From the IMG/VR virus record IMGVR_UViG_3300020122_000264, positions 1 through 41,397 of that record: a stretch of 41,397 nt of DNA. One strand, 5' to 3'. The notes below the pieces were generated by a model. It saw nothing but the letters and a program-made list of their open reading frames with translations, had not been told where the DNA came from and made no database searches. The stretch is from a virus. The position numbers and the translations under genes are program-made. Shown in pieces: positions 21,153 through 30,978 of the stretch. The first letter of the stretch is position 1. Each line of letters starts with the position of its first letter.

Positions 21153-22954
21153 TGGCGCTTCTTGTGGTGGCTCGCTTGCGTGATAGGCGGGGGTTTTACG
21201 GCGGGCGCGACGGCGCCATCGACCGGCGGGAGCGCGCGCGGCAGCTCATCGCTGCCTTGCGCCTGCACCGGAGAGTTCGTTGAATTTTGGATGTCTTCGG
21301 CCTCTTGACGCCAGCGCTTGTATGCGTCGATGCCGCCGTAAGCCGCAATCCCGCTGGCAGCCTCGTTTGCGAAGCCGCTGTTGAGCCGGCTGTAGGCTTG
21401 CTGCGCATTCTCTGCGTTCGCAAGCGTCTGCCCGAGCTGGCGCCCGAGCTCGGAGCGCATGCCGTTGCCCGCGATGTTGTCCTTCACTTCGCGCTCGATG
21501 TCAACCATGAGCTGCTTCTGCGTCGGATCGTTCCGCGCCGCGAAGAACGCATTCGCGTACGACATGCCGGGGTGTGCCGCGATATACTTCATCACGACGC
21601 CGCCCTTGTCCGCCTGGCGCACAATGTTGTTCAACGTGTCGAGATCGGCTTCTTTGTCGTAGAGCTTGTGTTCGGTCCAGTACTTATCAAGCTGCTTGCG
21701 CGTCTCGCCCTCGTTCTTTGGCGCACCGCCAACAACGGTGACGCTTGGCGGTACATATTTGCTGGTCGATTCTTCCGAGACGTGCTTGCCCGAAATCTTC
21801 GCGAGCTCCATTTGATTCGTGAGTAACTGCTGCGCAATGCCCGCCTGGAGCTGCTGTAGATGTGGATTCGCTGCGTCGATATTGTAGTGCAGCGCTGCTT
21901 CTTTGAGCTTCGTGTCGAGCGCTTGCAAATACATGGTGCGCATCGCAGCTCGAGCAGCGTCATCGCTCTGGAAACCCTGCTTCATGACGCTATACAGGTT
22001 CTCTTGCCCCGCTGCATCGCCTTTCGCTTGTTCGGCCTGCGCCTTCTGCGTCGCGATGCGCGCATCAACCATCTGGTTGTAGCCTCCGAGGAACGGATTC
22101 TGCCCCGTTGCACGCCCGGCCACCCCGCCACCCGCCGCAGCAAGCATGAAGGCGAGCTTCTGCCCCATGCCCATGTTGTTCAGATCTTGCGCAGGTGAAA
22201 CGACAGGCACGCGCGCCGCGTCGAGCGCCTGAGACATTCGATCGGCGACATGGCTGAGCGCGGCGCTCTGCGCCTGCGCTGCATGCTGCTCACCGCCCGC
22301 GAGCTTCGCAGTGTTCTGGCCGTGCTCGGACTCCAGCCCCGCGAGTACCGTATCGCGTTGTTTGGCTGCTTCCGTGTCGCCCCGCGCTGCACCGACCGCA
22401 TTGGTTTCGAGTGATTGGAGCAGCCGCTGTGCATCGCTCACTTCAGGCCCTTGCGTGACCTGTACCGTGTCCGAGCTCGGGCGCATCCCTCCGGGCGTAA
22501 CGATGGCGATACCGGGTTGTGATTGCTGCGCAAGCCGTGCGTCGGCTTCTCGCGCGCGGCGCGGGTTGAGTCGGTTGAATTCTGCGCGCTTCGCGGCTTC
22601 GCTATCGGCGGCTGCGGTTTGGCTCTGCACGCCAGCGTTGAATTCGGGCGGGTGTGCGGCTGCCGCGTTCGTCCACGCGCCGAGCGCGTAAGGGTCGGCT
22701 TTCGGTGCGGGCGCTTCTGGCGACGGAACGGCAGGCGCTGCACCGCTCGTGTATTTCTGCACAATAGCGTCGAGCGCTACGTCTGCGCCCGGCGATCCGG
22801 GACGTGCAGGTGCACCCGCAGCAGCTGCATCTTGGTCCGCTGCTGCCTCACTCAGCATGTCCTGCGACGGAGGCGCGGCATCGGGATACAGCATCGCCTT
22901 TGCGTTCTGGATACGCTTCGCTTCTTCTTGCGTGACCGGCCCGTCTTTCGCCAT
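21149..22954 (-). CDS. Helical internal virion protein
   Basis: This 601-residue protein is Ala/Gln-rich with extended helices (AIVQKYTSGAAPAVP, AAAADSEAAK-type runs and DARIATQKAQAEQAKGDAAG). It has one hydrophobic Gly/Ala segment, GQKLAFMLAAAGGGVAGRAT, at about residues 275-295. The composition resembles T7 gp15/gp16-like ejection proteins, without recognisable sequence similarity by eye. It overlaps both neighbours by 1-4 bases, so the ejection proteins are produced together. Confidence 0.65.
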   Translation of the reverse strand: MAKDGPVTQEEAKRIQNAKAMLYPDAAPPSQDMLSEAAADQDAAAAGAPARPGSPGADVALDAIVQKYTSGAAPAVPSPEAPAPKADPYALGAWTNAAAAHPPEFNAGVQSQTAAADSEAAKRAEFNRLNPRRAREADARLAQQSQPGIAIVTPGGMRPSSDTVQVTQGPEVSDAQRLLQSLETNAVGAARGDTEAAKQRDTVLAGLESEHGQNTAKLAGGEQHAAQAQSAALSHVADRMSQALDAARVPVVSPAQDLNNMGMGQKLAFMLAAAGGGVAGRATGQNPFLGGYNQMVDARIATQKAQAEQAKGDAAGQENLYSVMKQGFQSDDAARAAMRTMYLQALDTKLKEAALHYNIDAANPHLQQLQAGIAQQLLTNQMELAKISGKHVSEESTSKYVPPSVTVVGGAPKNEGETRKQLDKYWTEHKLYDKEADLDTLNNIVRQADKGGVVMKYIAAHPGMSYANAFFAARNDPTQKQLMVDIEREVKDNIAGNGMRSELGRQLGQTLANAENAQQAYSRLNSGFANEAASGIAAYGGIDAYKRWRQEAEDIQNSTNSPVQAQGSDELPRALPPVDGAVAPAVKPPPITQASHHKKRQ

Positions 22955-23484
22955 CAGCGCAGAGCCGCGTAACCCGCGAGCCCTCCCGCAGCGTTCGGAT
23001 CAAGGTTCGCGAAATCAGGAGGTGGTGCAGGCTGCGGGTAGACCCCGGCGGGGCCGCCCGCGGCAGGGTTCGGGTTGATGCCCGCGAGCTGCTGCGCAAT
23101 CATCGGGGGCGGAGCATGCGCAGGGTGCGGCATCGGCGGGGGTGCAGCGCCATAGCCCATCCCGTACGCCTGCGGGGCGAGTTGTTGCAACTCCGCCATC
23201 GTCTGCATGTCCTGCGGCGACATCGGCGGCGCTGCGCCAGGCGACGCGCCCGTGATGGCCATCGGAGCCATTTGCTGCGCACCGGGAGATGGCGCCGGGA
23301 GCGCAGCGGCGGCGCCGGGCGGTACGTCATCAAAGCGCGCAGTCGGGATGCCTACGGGGGCTGCCGGCTTCGGGTATACGGGCGCCGGGGTGTCCGGCGA
23401 GCCGCCCTTGTTGCGCTCGAGCGCCTGGCCGAGGTCCGCGAGCATCCGCTCGAAATCGATGTTCTGATATACGTCGCCCATCAC
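22954..23484 (-). CDS. Pro/Ala-rich virion protein
   Basis: This 176-residue protein has a short N-terminal helix (NIDFERMLADLGQALERNKG) followed by a long disordered tail. That tail is dominated by Pro, Ala, Gly and Met (PPGAAAALPAPSPGAQQMAP and similar). Low complexity and position suggest an internal virion protein or linker. Two Met codons at the start (23484 and 23481) are equally possible. It overlaps the next gene as TGATG. Confidence 0.6.
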   Translation of the reverse strand: MMGDVYQNIDFERMLADLGQALERNKGGSPDTPAPVYPKPAAPVGIPTARFDDVPPGAAAALPAPSPGAQQMAPMAITGASPGAAPPMSPQDMQTMAELQQLAPQAYGMGYGAAPPPMPHPAHAPPPMIAQQLAGINPNPAAGGPAGVYPQPAPPPDFANLDPNAAGGLAGYAALR

Positions 23485-24143
23485 GCTACCTTCTTGTTCG
23501 GGTCTACGCCCCAGTCAGCAGGTTTGGCGCCGGGCTGCGCAGGCGTAGCTGCCACAGGTTGCGCTCCAGCAATCATCCCTCCCGCTTGTGCCGTGCCGCT
23601 GATTGCGCTGTTGAAGAGATTCGTATTGTACTGCGATTGCAAATTTGACTGTGCGGTCTGCGCCGCGTCGCGCGTTTGCGCCTGCCCTACGTCGACGCCC
23701 GTCGCTGCAAGGTACTGCGAGCGAGCATCGTTCATCTCTTGTGCGCGGAGTGCGCCTGCGTTTGCGATGCCGGCTTGGCTGTTCTGAGCTGCGGCGTTGC
23801 TCGCCATCACAGCAGCAAGCGCAGGATTCGCCCCCGCCATGCCCTTCGCTTGACTGAACGCGAGCTCATTCGCTCGACCTGTGTTCAGATTGAGCAAGTC
23901 TTGTGCAGCGCTCGGCCCGCGACCTTCCGCCGCGTTGCGCGCGATTCCCGTCGCGTGCGCGCGCTCGGCTGCGGCCGCCTGCTGCGCAGCAATCTCAGCG
24001 TCGCTCGGGCCGCTCGAGCCTGAGAGCCAACCGCCAATGCCGCCGATGATTGCGCCACCTGCGGTACCCCAGGGCCCGAGTACCGAGCCCGCAGCGGCGC
24101 CTGCGACTGCGCCCGATGCTGCTGATCCTGCTTTGCTCGCCAT
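23481..24143 (-). CDS. Internal virion protein with glycine-zipper helix
   Basis: This 220-residue protein has an N-terminal Gly/Ala-rich hydrophobic helix (SGAVAGAAAGSVLGPWGTAG, then GAIIGGIGGWLSG) with small-residue spacing typical of glycine zippers. An Ala/Gln-rich helical region follows (ELAFSQAKGMAGANPALAAV). Proteins of this build in podoviruses are ejected and insert in the host membrane. It is coupled to the Pro-rich protein (ATGA). Confidence 0.65.
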   Translation of the reverse strand: MASKAGSAASGAVAGAAAGSVLGPWGTAGGAIIGGIGGWLSGSSGPSDAEIAAQQAAAAERAHATGIARNAAEGRGPSAAQDLLNLNTGRANELAFSQAKGMAGANPALAAVMASNAAAQNSQAGIANAGALRAQEMNDARSQYLAATGVDVGQAQTRDAAQTAQSNLQSQYNTNLFNSAISGTAQAGGMIAGAQPVAATPAQPGAKPADWGVDPNKKVA

Positions 24144-24144
24144 C

Positions 24145-27100
24145 TCAAGTACTCCGTGCTGCGCCTTCAGGCGATGTGCGGTTCTTCAGTCCGATCTCGA
24201 AACCCAGACCGATGAAATTATACCCTGGATTATTGGTGTATGTCTGACTTGCTGTGACGTATACCTGTTGCAGCACAATTCTAATGGCTTTCATCTTCTG
24301 GACGGGGAGATGGGCGCGTAGCGTCTGCACCCCCGGGCCAATCTGGTCCGCTGTGAAATTGTGTGACACGATAGGCGTATCGTTCCAGTCAGCATAAACC
24401 CCAAGATTCAGCAACGGGTTTTGCGGATTCCCAGGCGTCAAATTCTCAACGGTGGCGATGACGCGCCAAATACGCTTGTACATCGCCATGTTTGCTACCG
24501 TGATCCAGCCCGTTTCAACGCGGATGCCGTGGCCGGCTGCGTCAGTGGCGCCATCGCACCAAGATATGCCCCCGAAATTCCCGCCCTGACGCGCGATCAC
24601 GTCATCCGAATCGATCATGCAATACGTCTCTTTGAACGTCATCGCATCGCGATAGCTCAACACGCTAAGGTTTGAGTCGGTGCTCCAGCGCTTCGAGTCG
24701 TACCAATAGTTGTATGCAACGTAGCCCGATGTCCCGAACGCTCGCTGCGTCAAGATGCGGATGACTGATTTGCTCTGCTCGACGTTCAACGCGATGGTCG
24801 TGTCGCCAAGCGCCACCATTCCGTTGATGTCACTGCCGATGAAGGAGATCGTGAGCGATCGGTCGACCAAGTACCAACCATAGCTCGTGCGGAAAATCAC
24901 TCCCACGGGTGTCGAGAGACATGAATTGACTTCATAGAGGCCGAGCTGATTTGAGATGAGCTGGAGCGTCCCGAAAGCTTGCGCGGGCTGGCCCGTCGCA
25001 CTCGGACCATAGCCTTCGATAGCGTACACGCCCCGGTTTGTGAAAATCATCAGGCACGTCTCGTTCGAAGCGAGCCCGAGACCTGTTTCCATTATCGGAA
25101 TCAGTAGCGTGTGCTGGCACCACTCAATGCCGCGTCCCGCAGCTTTTGGTTTCGTATAATAGACGTTGTTGTCGTAGCTCGAGATCGCGAAAAGCCGATC
25201 GCGATGCGCTTCAATGGTGCGACAAGCGGGTGCGGGCGAGTTCTCGAGCTCGCCGCCCACTACGTAAAGCTGATCTGATGTGAAAGGCGGCGGATCGAGA
25301 ATTGGCACTTGCACCGTGCCGCTGCCCGAGACGGGGGAATAACCTGGCGTGAAATTATTGGCGATTGCGTCAGCCACGCCGACCTTAGCGGTCAGAAAAT
25401 ACACCCCAGTCGCGGCCGCCGGGTTGGTCATGTAGACCCAAATCTCGACGGCGTTTGCGAAGAAGTCAACGCCCGAGCACATACCTGTAAAAGGCGGGGG
25501 CGTTGTGATCTCGAGCAACACGGAATGACCTGCGCTCAGTAGCGTGAAATTATACCCGTCACCGGGGCGACTCGCATAACTCGGCGCGCTGAACCAGCGC
25601 TGCCCTGTGTTGTCGAGCCACGTATACACGATTCGCACGAAATATTCCTGACTAACCAGGAAAGTACCGGCCGTGCTGCGCTCCACAGCGCTCAACACAC
25701 GCGGGCGCGTGAGGATGCCGCATTCGAAGGTGCGACGGCCATCGTAGGCGAACATCGCCCCGCCCGCGAATGCCGTGATGTCGCCATAGGCGCGCGAAGC
25801 CCAACGATAGGGATCTGAAAAATCGAACTTCAACAGCTCGAGCGTGAAGGTGTCGAAGAACGGGAACGATTTCGTACCGAGCGACGCGCCTTTGCGCGTC
25901 ATGCAATAGTAGATGTTGCCCGCCACACACCCACGCGGGTACGGGATCTGATTCAACACGAAACCGCCAATACCCGCAATGTTGTTCGCGTCGACAGCGC
26001 ACGCCGAGATGTCTACAGCCCAATTAGCGGTGATGAGCGGTGTGCGATATAAGTCAGTTGCATTGGCGGGCGCTGTCGTATCGAGTTCGAGCAAGAAATA
26101 ACCAAGCTCTGATCCGATCTGCGCGTTCGGCGCAATATCGCAGCGCAGCGCCGGCACGTAGGTTCGGCCGTTGATGCGCGACATTTTGCTGATAGCCCAA
26201 ACACCGCCTGCGACGTAGTTCGCTGTTGGCGCGGTCGCGGCGCCCGCAGAGCGGAATGAGAAGCACCAGAAGAACTGGCCATACACATCGCCGCGCGTTT
26301 TCATGTTGACGCCGACCGCATATTGGCCTGATGCGAGCACAACAACGTCGGGGTTGTAGAAGGGACCGCGCTGGATGTTAGTGGTCGGAGTATTGGTCAG
26401 CGAATCCGCAATGCCGGGGCCGATCGCCGTCACAAGCGCGAGCGCAGCTGTCGAATACGCTTCCAAAAATAGTAGCCGGCGCGTGTCGGGCGCTACCGTA
26501 ACAACCGCAGCGATTGCGACTTCACCAGCCCCCGTATCAATCGTGAAATCTGCGATTGTCCCGACGCCTACGTAGTTATGCGTGTTGATCGGGCCGAGCA
26601 GTATCGCGAGTGCGGCGCTGAATTTTTTGAGATTACCCTGCGTTGGCGTGGCTCTCTGAAGGTAAGCCAGATAAATGCTAGTACCGTCTGTGCAGACACT
26701 ATAATTGTCGACACCTGTTGCGAGAATAGCAGCGCTGCCGACTACGGGATTCGCTGCCGTCATGTCGACGGTGAAAACGCACACATTGTTGCCGTTCAAC
26801 ACGCCAACGCCTGCAACAGCCCCGATATAGAAACAATAAAGCGTGTTACCGATCGCGAGGCAGTTAATTTTTGCCTGATAGCGTCTACCTGCGACACCCC
26901 CGCCAGGTGGATCAGTGGCTTCAGCGAGAATGCCTGTGGGTGTTGGCGCTAAAGTCGTATCGATCACCGTAGAGTCGTTCGTGATATCGATGACTTTAAA
27001 CCAGAGCCCGCCGTAATCGGCGCCTGTGCCGTTCGGCGGAGCCAAGTTCTGAATTGCGCTATGCCAAGCAATGATCGCAAACTTGCCCGCGACCGCCACA

Positions 27101-27564
27101 TCGCTAATTGTCGGCTCGGTATCCGACGTGATGTCCGAAACGCAGCTCAGCGTTGGGCGGGGTATTTTGCCATGCGCCTTCCACGCTCCCGTTGCAGTCG
27201 GAGCAGGTGTGTCTGGCACGAAGGTGTAGACGGTATCCCCCGTGCCGCCCCAACCCGCGCCGGAACCCATGGGGAAATTCGTGTCTGCAATGACCCCTAA
27301 TTCATCCTTGTGCTGGAATAGCTTCTTGTGCGTTCCGAGCAATGAAGCGAAACCTGTCTCGGTCCCGATGCGCACGTTACTCAGACTCACAAAGCCGTCG
27401 CGGTTCGAGAACTTGCCGATCGAAGTCAAGTCGGCATTATCAATCGCATAGAGCGCGTCTTGCGGCGCAGCGCGGAAATGCTTCGCGAAATTGTTCGCTA
27501 AACCGTCCGTGAAGGGCAACTCAACAATCGTGCGCTCAAGCCCCGCATACGGATCTTTTGCCAT
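24145..27564 (-). CDS. Large tail protein, nozzle/beta-propeller type
   Basis: This 1139-residue protein consists largely of short strands with repeated propeller-like segments. Examples are FAIIAWHSAIQNL, NTLYCFYIGAVAG, VCTDGTSIYLAYLQ, RLFAISSYDNNVYYTKPKA and LMIFTNRGVYAIEGYG. The overall size, strand content and place between the connector genes and the ejection proteins fit the tail nozzle (T7 gp12-like) of podoviruses. The N-terminus (ELPFTDGLANNFAKHFRAAP) resembles the start of such proteins, which place ligand sites on other chains. The assignment rests on architecture and position. Confidence 0.65.
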   Translation of the reverse strand: MAKDPYAGLERTIVELPFTDGLANNFAKHFRAAPQDALYAIDNADLTSIGKFSNRDGFVSLSNVRIGTETGFASLLGTHKKLFQHKDELGVIADTNFPMGSGAGWGGTGDTVYTFVPDTPAPTATGAWKAHGKIPRPTLSCVSDITSDTEPTISDVAVAGKFAIIAWHSAIQNLAPPNGTGADYGGLWFKVIDITNDSTVIDTTLAPTPTGILAEATDPPGGGVAGRRYQAKINCLAIGNTLYCFYIGAVAGVGVLNGNNVCVFTVDMTAANPVVGSAAILATGVDNYSVCTDGTSIYLAYLQRATPTQGNLKKFSAALAILLGPINTHNYVGVGTIADFTIDTGAGEVAIAAVVTVAPDTRRLLFLEAYSTAALALVTAIGPGIADSLTNTPTTNIQRGPFYNPDVVVLASGQYAVGVNMKTRGDVYGQFFWCFSFRSAGAATAPTANYVAGGVWAISKMSRINGRTYVPALRCDIAPNAQIGSELGYFLLELDTTAPANATDLYRTPLITANWAVDISACAVDANNIAGIGGFVLNQIPYPRGCVAGNIYYCMTRKGASLGTKSFPFFDTFTLELLKFDFSDPYRWASRAYGDITAFAGGAMFAYDGRRTFECGILTRPRVLSAVERSTAGTFLVSQEYFVRIVYTWLDNTGQRWFSAPSYASRPGDGYNFTLLSAGHSVLLEITTPPPFTGMCSGVDFFANAVEIWVYMTNPAAATGVYFLTAKVGVADAIANNFTPGYSPVSGSGTVQVPILDPPPFTSDQLYVVGGELENSPAPACRTIEAHRDRLFAISSYDNNVYYTKPKAAGRGIEWCQHTLLIPIMETGLGLASNETCLMIFTNRGVYAIEGYGPSATGQPAQAFGTLQLISNQLGLYEVNSCLSTPVGVIFRTSYGWYLVDRSLTISFIGSDINGMVALGDTTIALNVEQSKSVIRILTQRAFGTSGYVAYNYWYDSKRWSTDSNLSVLSYRDAMTFKETYCMIDSDDVIARQGGNFGGISWCDGATDAAGHGIRVETGWITVANMAMYKRIWRVIATVENLTPGNPQNPLLNLGVYADWNDTPIVSHNFTADQIGPGVQTLRAHLPVQKMKAIRIVLQQVYVTASQTYTNNPGYNFIGLGFEIGLKNRTSPEGAARST

Positions 27565-27890
27565 CAGAATACCCAGAAATCGTAGGTGAACAGCCCGGTG
27601 TTGTCGGAACGCTCCATCGTGATCGTGTTCACATCAGCTGAGACTTCATGCACATCAGAACGTGAAGTCGCGCTACCCCCGCCCTTGACAGCGCGCAACA
27701 CAGAGCACCCGAGCGGTACGCGACCGAGCTTGTGCGCGAAAGTGACGGGCAAGTTTGCGATAGCGATACCGGGCACCCGCACACCCGTTTTGATATGATC
27801 CGGTACCTGCGTGTCGATGGCACGCTGCGCCACCTGTTGCGCCATATCCGCAGCTGCGCCACCTCCGCGTCGTTTGTCAATAATCGTCAT
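27564..27890 (-). CDS. Small virion protein, unknown
   Basis: This 108-residue protein has a helical N-terminus (ADMAQQVAQRAIDTQVPDHI) and a strand-rich remainder (IAIANLPVTFAHKLGRVPLG and TGLFTYDFWVF). The pattern (amphipathic helix, strands around a FxHxLGxxP motif, aromatic end) is like small tail or connector proteins in podoviruses, where such FAHxLG segments occur in fibre-like strands. It is coupled to the nozzle gene as TGATG. Confidence 0.6.
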   Translation of the reverse strand: MTIIDKRRGGGAAADMAQQVAQRAIDTQVPDHIKTGVRVPGIAIANLPVTFAHKLGRVPLGCSVLRAVKGGGSATSRSDVHEVSADVNTITMERSDNTGLFTYDFWVF

Positions 27891-28575
27891 CAGGCCCTTG
27901 ATAGTCGTAGGCCCGCATGAAATTGCGGCCGCTGTTCAGCTGCACGACGCGACCAGCTTCACTTGTGTCTGTCGGCGTCCAGCTTGCTTGCATGCTCGCG
28001 AAGAGTGCTGTGCGCTCGCCGATGAGTGTCGAGACGCTGCTCTCTTCTTTGTCTTTGCACTTGATGGCGGCTGAGAGCACTACGTACTCATCCCAACAAG
28101 CGAGTTGCGGGATGCTCCCGATCGCGACGGCATCAGCAAGCCCGAGCGCGGGTTGGTAGTAGCAGCTGATGGTGTAGGGCGCATCGCAATAAGGTAGGAT
28201 GTCCGCGGTCATTGCGGTTGTCCCGCCCGATAGCCAATAGTAGTGCGGGCGCCCTTTGCGCCCGACGGTATCGAGGGTGCGGATTTCGTGCAGACTCAAT
28301 GAGCGCAGAAACTCAAAGTCCTTGATGCGCAGCCCGCGGAGCCGCTTCACGTCCAACGGGAGTGTGAGCGAACCCGTGTTGATCGGGGCGCTCAAGTCGA
28401 CGCGCGTGACCAACAGGTCTTCGTATTGCACTGAAGCCTGCGCGTAGAGATCCTGCCACGCCGCTTCCATGAAGTTCTGGATCTCGCCCGTGGTCACGAA
28501 TGCGGAGCCGACCATATCGGCGCGGCTCCGCACACGTGCTTCCAGCGTCGTGAGATTAAACGCCGGAACGGCCAT
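27877..28575 (-). CDS. Head-tail adaptor (gp4/gp11-like)
   Basis: This 232-residue protein has a helical N-terminal half (LTTLEARVRSRADMVGSAFV, then EIQNFMEAAWQDLYAQ) and a long strand-containing middle with LRGLRIKDFEFLRSLSLHEI. A C-terminal helical region follows, and the chain ends in an acidic tail, GPDDDY. This layout and position after the capsid genes match the adaptor/tail-tube A class that forms the dodecameric ring beneath the portal. Assignment is by architecture and gene order. Confidence 0.6.
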   Translation of the reverse strand: MAVPAFNLTTLEARVRSRADMVGSAFVTTGEIQNFMEAAWQDLYAQASVQYEDLLVTRVDLSAPINTGSLTLPLDVKRLRGLRIKDFEFLRSLSLHEIRTLDTVGRKGRPHYYWLSGGTTAMTADILPYCDAPYTISCYYQPALGLADAVAIGSIPQLACWDEYVVLSAAIKCKDKEESSVSTLIGERTALFASMQASWTPTDTSEAGRVVQLNSGRNFMRAYDYQGPDDDY

Positions 28576-28577
28576 GC

Positions 28578-28814
28578 TTAGTAATCCTCGGAATCGCCTT
28601 CGGTGTCGTCTGCTTCGGGCTCGTCTGCGGCGGCAACAGCTGCTTTGAAGCAGTCCGCCGCAGTCGCGAAATCGCCCGCCTTGCCCGCGCGGAACATGGC
28701 GCTCAGGTGCTGCTCAAGCATCGAGCTCTCGCTGGCCTCGCTATCGGGCGCGGAGTCATCCCCCGCGCCCGAATCGCTGCCCAATGATTCGATGAATCCT
28801 TTGGGTAGTGCCAT
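28578..28814 (-). CDS. Small acidic protein
   Basis: This 78-residue protein is very acidic (GSDSGAGDDSAPDSEASES and EADDTEGDSEDY) and surrounds a helical core, LEQHLSAMFRAGKAGDFATA. It lies between two head/connector genes. It may be a head completion or assembly-chaperone protein. The family is not recognised. Confidence 0.6.
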   Translation of the reverse strand: MALPKGFIESLGSDSGAGDDSAPDSEASESSMLEQHLSAMFRAGKAGDFATAADCFKAAVAAADEPEADDTEGDSEDY

Positions 28815-28815
28815 G

Positions 28816-29208
28816 TCACACTCCGGGCAGTTTCACGGTCATGACCCAGAGCACGAAGGAGATCTGGTCTCCTACGGCTCCGGGCGCGGCCGCTGCGCCG
28901 GTAGTCGGGTTGACGACGCGAAACGTAACGTAGTTGTTCGCCTCGGCCGCGTCGACAACCTCCAAACCGGTGACGCTAGTCGCCGCTTTGATGAGAATGC
29001 CGTCGACTGCAACGATGCGGCACGTATTGATGTTCGGCGTGATGCGGTAGAGCCCGGTGCCCTGCTGCGTCACCGTGTAGCCCCTGCCGCGGAAACGCGA
29101 CGGAGCTGCGCCATTGGTGGTGATGGTGCCCGCGATGGCGAGCATCTCAGGCATGTTCGAACGCGCAGCGGGGTGCTGCACCTTGCTGGAGCCGAGTGTG
29201 CCGGCCAT
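28816..29208 (-). CDS. Small beta-rich head protein
   Basis: This 130-residue protein has strand-type repeats (RFRGRGYTVTQQGTGLYRIT, CRIVAVDGILIKAAT, NYVTFRVVNP, ISFVLWVMTVKLPGV). It begins with MAGTLGSSKVQHPAARSNMP. The gene follows the decoration-like gene and precedes a small acidic protein. It is likely a head decoration or fibre-base protein; many podovirus fibre-like proteins share the GxGxYxITP strand pattern. Confidence 0.55.
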   Translation of the reverse strand: MAGTLGSSKVQHPAARSNMPEMLAIAGTITTNGAAPSRFRGRGYTVTQQGTGLYRITPNINTCRIVAVDGILIKAATSVTGLEVVDAAEANNYVTFRVVNPTTGAAAAPGAVGDQISFVLWVMTVKLPGV

Positions 29209-29702
29209 CAGTCGCGGTACTCAGTGATGAGATCGAGTACGCCCGCAGGGAACGTCATCGAGCCGGGTTTCGTGACTTGGAAGGTCACAACATCGCCGGG
29301 CAGTAGAATGAAGTCTGCGTCAGCCGCAGCCGCATTCACATCGCCCGAAGCCCACAAGTCGCGAGAGCCGAACGCTGCAATGTCGCCCGCCGGGGTCGCC
29401 GAGGGGCTGTAGGTCGCGATCACTTTCGCCACCGAAGGTGCGGCAATGTGCCGAACCGTCAAGATGAGCGAGAAGAACGCGGCGTTGCCCGTGATGGCCG
29501 CGCCGGGCGAGTAGCGCGCGCCGATGACGCGCTGCTTCCGTCGAGCGACGAAGAACGGGATTTCGGCAATGGTCGTGGTAGTGGTGACCGCGGCCGGGTT
29601 GAGGTAGGTCGGCTCTTCACGGCAGAGCTCGAGCGCATCCGACTGCAACACAGCGGTCGGCACAAGCCCTTTGAGCACGTCTCCAACAGTAAATAGGCTC
29701 AT
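29208..29702 (-). CDS. Putative capsid decoration / head protein
   Basis: This 164-residue strand-rich protein begins MSLFTVGDVLKGLVPTAVLQ. It has VTTTTTIAEIPFFVARRKQR, then VIGARYSPGAAITG and VTFQVTKPGSMTFPAGVLDL. It immediately follows the major capsid gene, the usual site for decoration proteins. No diagnostic motif is visible. Confidence 0.55.
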   Translation of the reverse strand: MSLFTVGDVLKGLVPTAVLQSDALELCREEPTYLNPAAVTTTTTIAEIPFFVARRKQRVIGARYSPGAAITGNAAFFSLILTVRHIAAPSVAKVIATYSPSATPAGDIAAFGSRDLWASGDVNAAAADADFILLPGDVVTFQVTKPGSMTFPAGVLDLITEYRD

Positions 29703-29711
29703 TGTCTTACC

Positions 29712-30956
29712 TCACGTCGGCAGGGTGATGCGGATGTTATCGAGCGGCGAGCGGCAAACCAGTTCGCCGTTCCAGCCGATTCGGATTTCGAACCCGTCGG
29801 AGCCCGGATCCATCAACATGTCCCCGTTGCCGGAGTCACGGGTGATGAAGCGCGGAGCGCCCTTCAGAGTCCAGAAGTACCAGCTCTCCTTGTTCACGGC
29901 CAAAGCGGTCGTGTCCGCGAAGTTCTGGTCGCCAACCACTCGGATTTCGCGGCCACCCGCGTAAATCTTGAGCGAATCGAACGCGAACGCGCCGAGCTTG
30001 ATTTGATCGCGCTGCACCTTCGCGCCGAGCTCGAGGCTCAGATCCGCGAAACGGTTGTAGTTCAGCCAAATCATGTCCGGCATCGAGCCTTCGAGCTTGC
30101 CGCGGGCGATTGCGCGCTCGAGGCATTCAGCCAACCCGAAGGTCGAGCCGTCGAAGAAGATGCCAGCCAAGCGTGATGGGAACGCCGAGCGGTCCACCCC
30201 GTTGAACGGCGTCGCGAGATTGCTGCGGTTCGTCGGGATCCAGGCATTCGTACCGGAGACCGAGTTGCCGAAGCTACCCTTGAAGTAGAACTGGTCTGCG
30301 GCGAGTACGCCGATAGAACCAGCACCGGTCAGCGGGTCGCCTGCAGTCGGGTCGGTCGTAATGGTGTTGGTATCGTAATTGACCGACAGCACAGTCGCGT
30401 ACCCGTACGTTCCGCCACCCGTGCGCAACGCGCTGAAGGGCGACGGGGAGAACACGATTTGGTCGCCCGGCTCGACGTGCGTCAGTGACACCTGATTCGT
30501 GGTGAAGCTGTTGGCGGTCGGCGTCGTGAGGATGGTCCCCATGTTGCCGGTGCCATCGCTCTGCATGTCAGCAGCGAGACGCTGAACGATCTTCATGAAG
30601 CCAGAATCGATTTCCGATTCTTTGGCCGTCATGTAGCTGTTCTTCGAATCGCCTTCCGATGCTTCGAGCGCTTCGCGGTCAATGCTGATGATCAGGTAGT
30701 CGCGCTTGCGGTTGACCTGGAAGAAGGTGTACTTCGAGCCGCTCTTCGCCGCGAGCGCATCAGCGAAGGTGTGCGACGCGCCGCCGCCGGGGGCGTAACG
30801 GATCGGCACTTCGCCATAGCGGCCGCCGAAACCTTGCTGCTTCGTGAGCCACGCATAGAAGGGTTGATCGCGTTGCCCATAGAGCTTGATGCGCTTCTCG
30901 GGGAAGAGGACTTTGAGGCCAGCGTTAAAGCCAGCCGGCGTGAGCGGAGATGCCAT
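29712..30956 (-). CDS. Major capsid protein
   Basis: This 414-residue protein begins MASPLTPAGFNAGLKVLFPE. It has a basic/aromatic arm (LYGQRDQPFYAWLTKQQGFG), a long spine-like helix region (EIDSGFMKIVQRLAADMQSD) and a strand-rich C-terminal half ending in a CRSPLDNIRI segment. The size, position directly after the scaffold and lack of another candidate support the major capsid assignment. The AGGTGAC site precedes the ATG at a good distance. It should adopt the HK97 fold; this is family knowledge rather than something I can see directly. Confidence 0.8.
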   Translation of the reverse strand: MASPLTPAGFNAGLKVLFPEKRIKLYGQRDQPFYAWLTKQQGFGGRYGEVPIRYAPGGGASHTFADALAAKSGSKYTFFQVNRKRDYLIISIDREALEASEGDSKNSYMTAKESEIDSGFMKIVQRLAADMQSDGTGNMGTILTTPTANSFTTNQVSLTHVEPGDQIVFSPSPFSALRTGGGTYGYATVLSVNYDTNTITTDPTAGDPLTGAGSIGVLAADQFYFKGSFGNSVSGTNAWIPTNRSNLATPFNGVDRSAFPSRLAGIFFDGSTFGLAECLERAIARGKLEGSMPDMIWLNYNRFADLSLELGAKVQRDQIKLGAFAFDSLKIYAGGREIRVVGDQNFADTTALAVNKESWYFWTLKGAPRFITRDSGNGDMLMDPGSDGFEIRIGWNGELVCRSPLDNIRITLPT

Positions 30957-30978
30957 TCGTCACCTGGGGTGTGGGGGT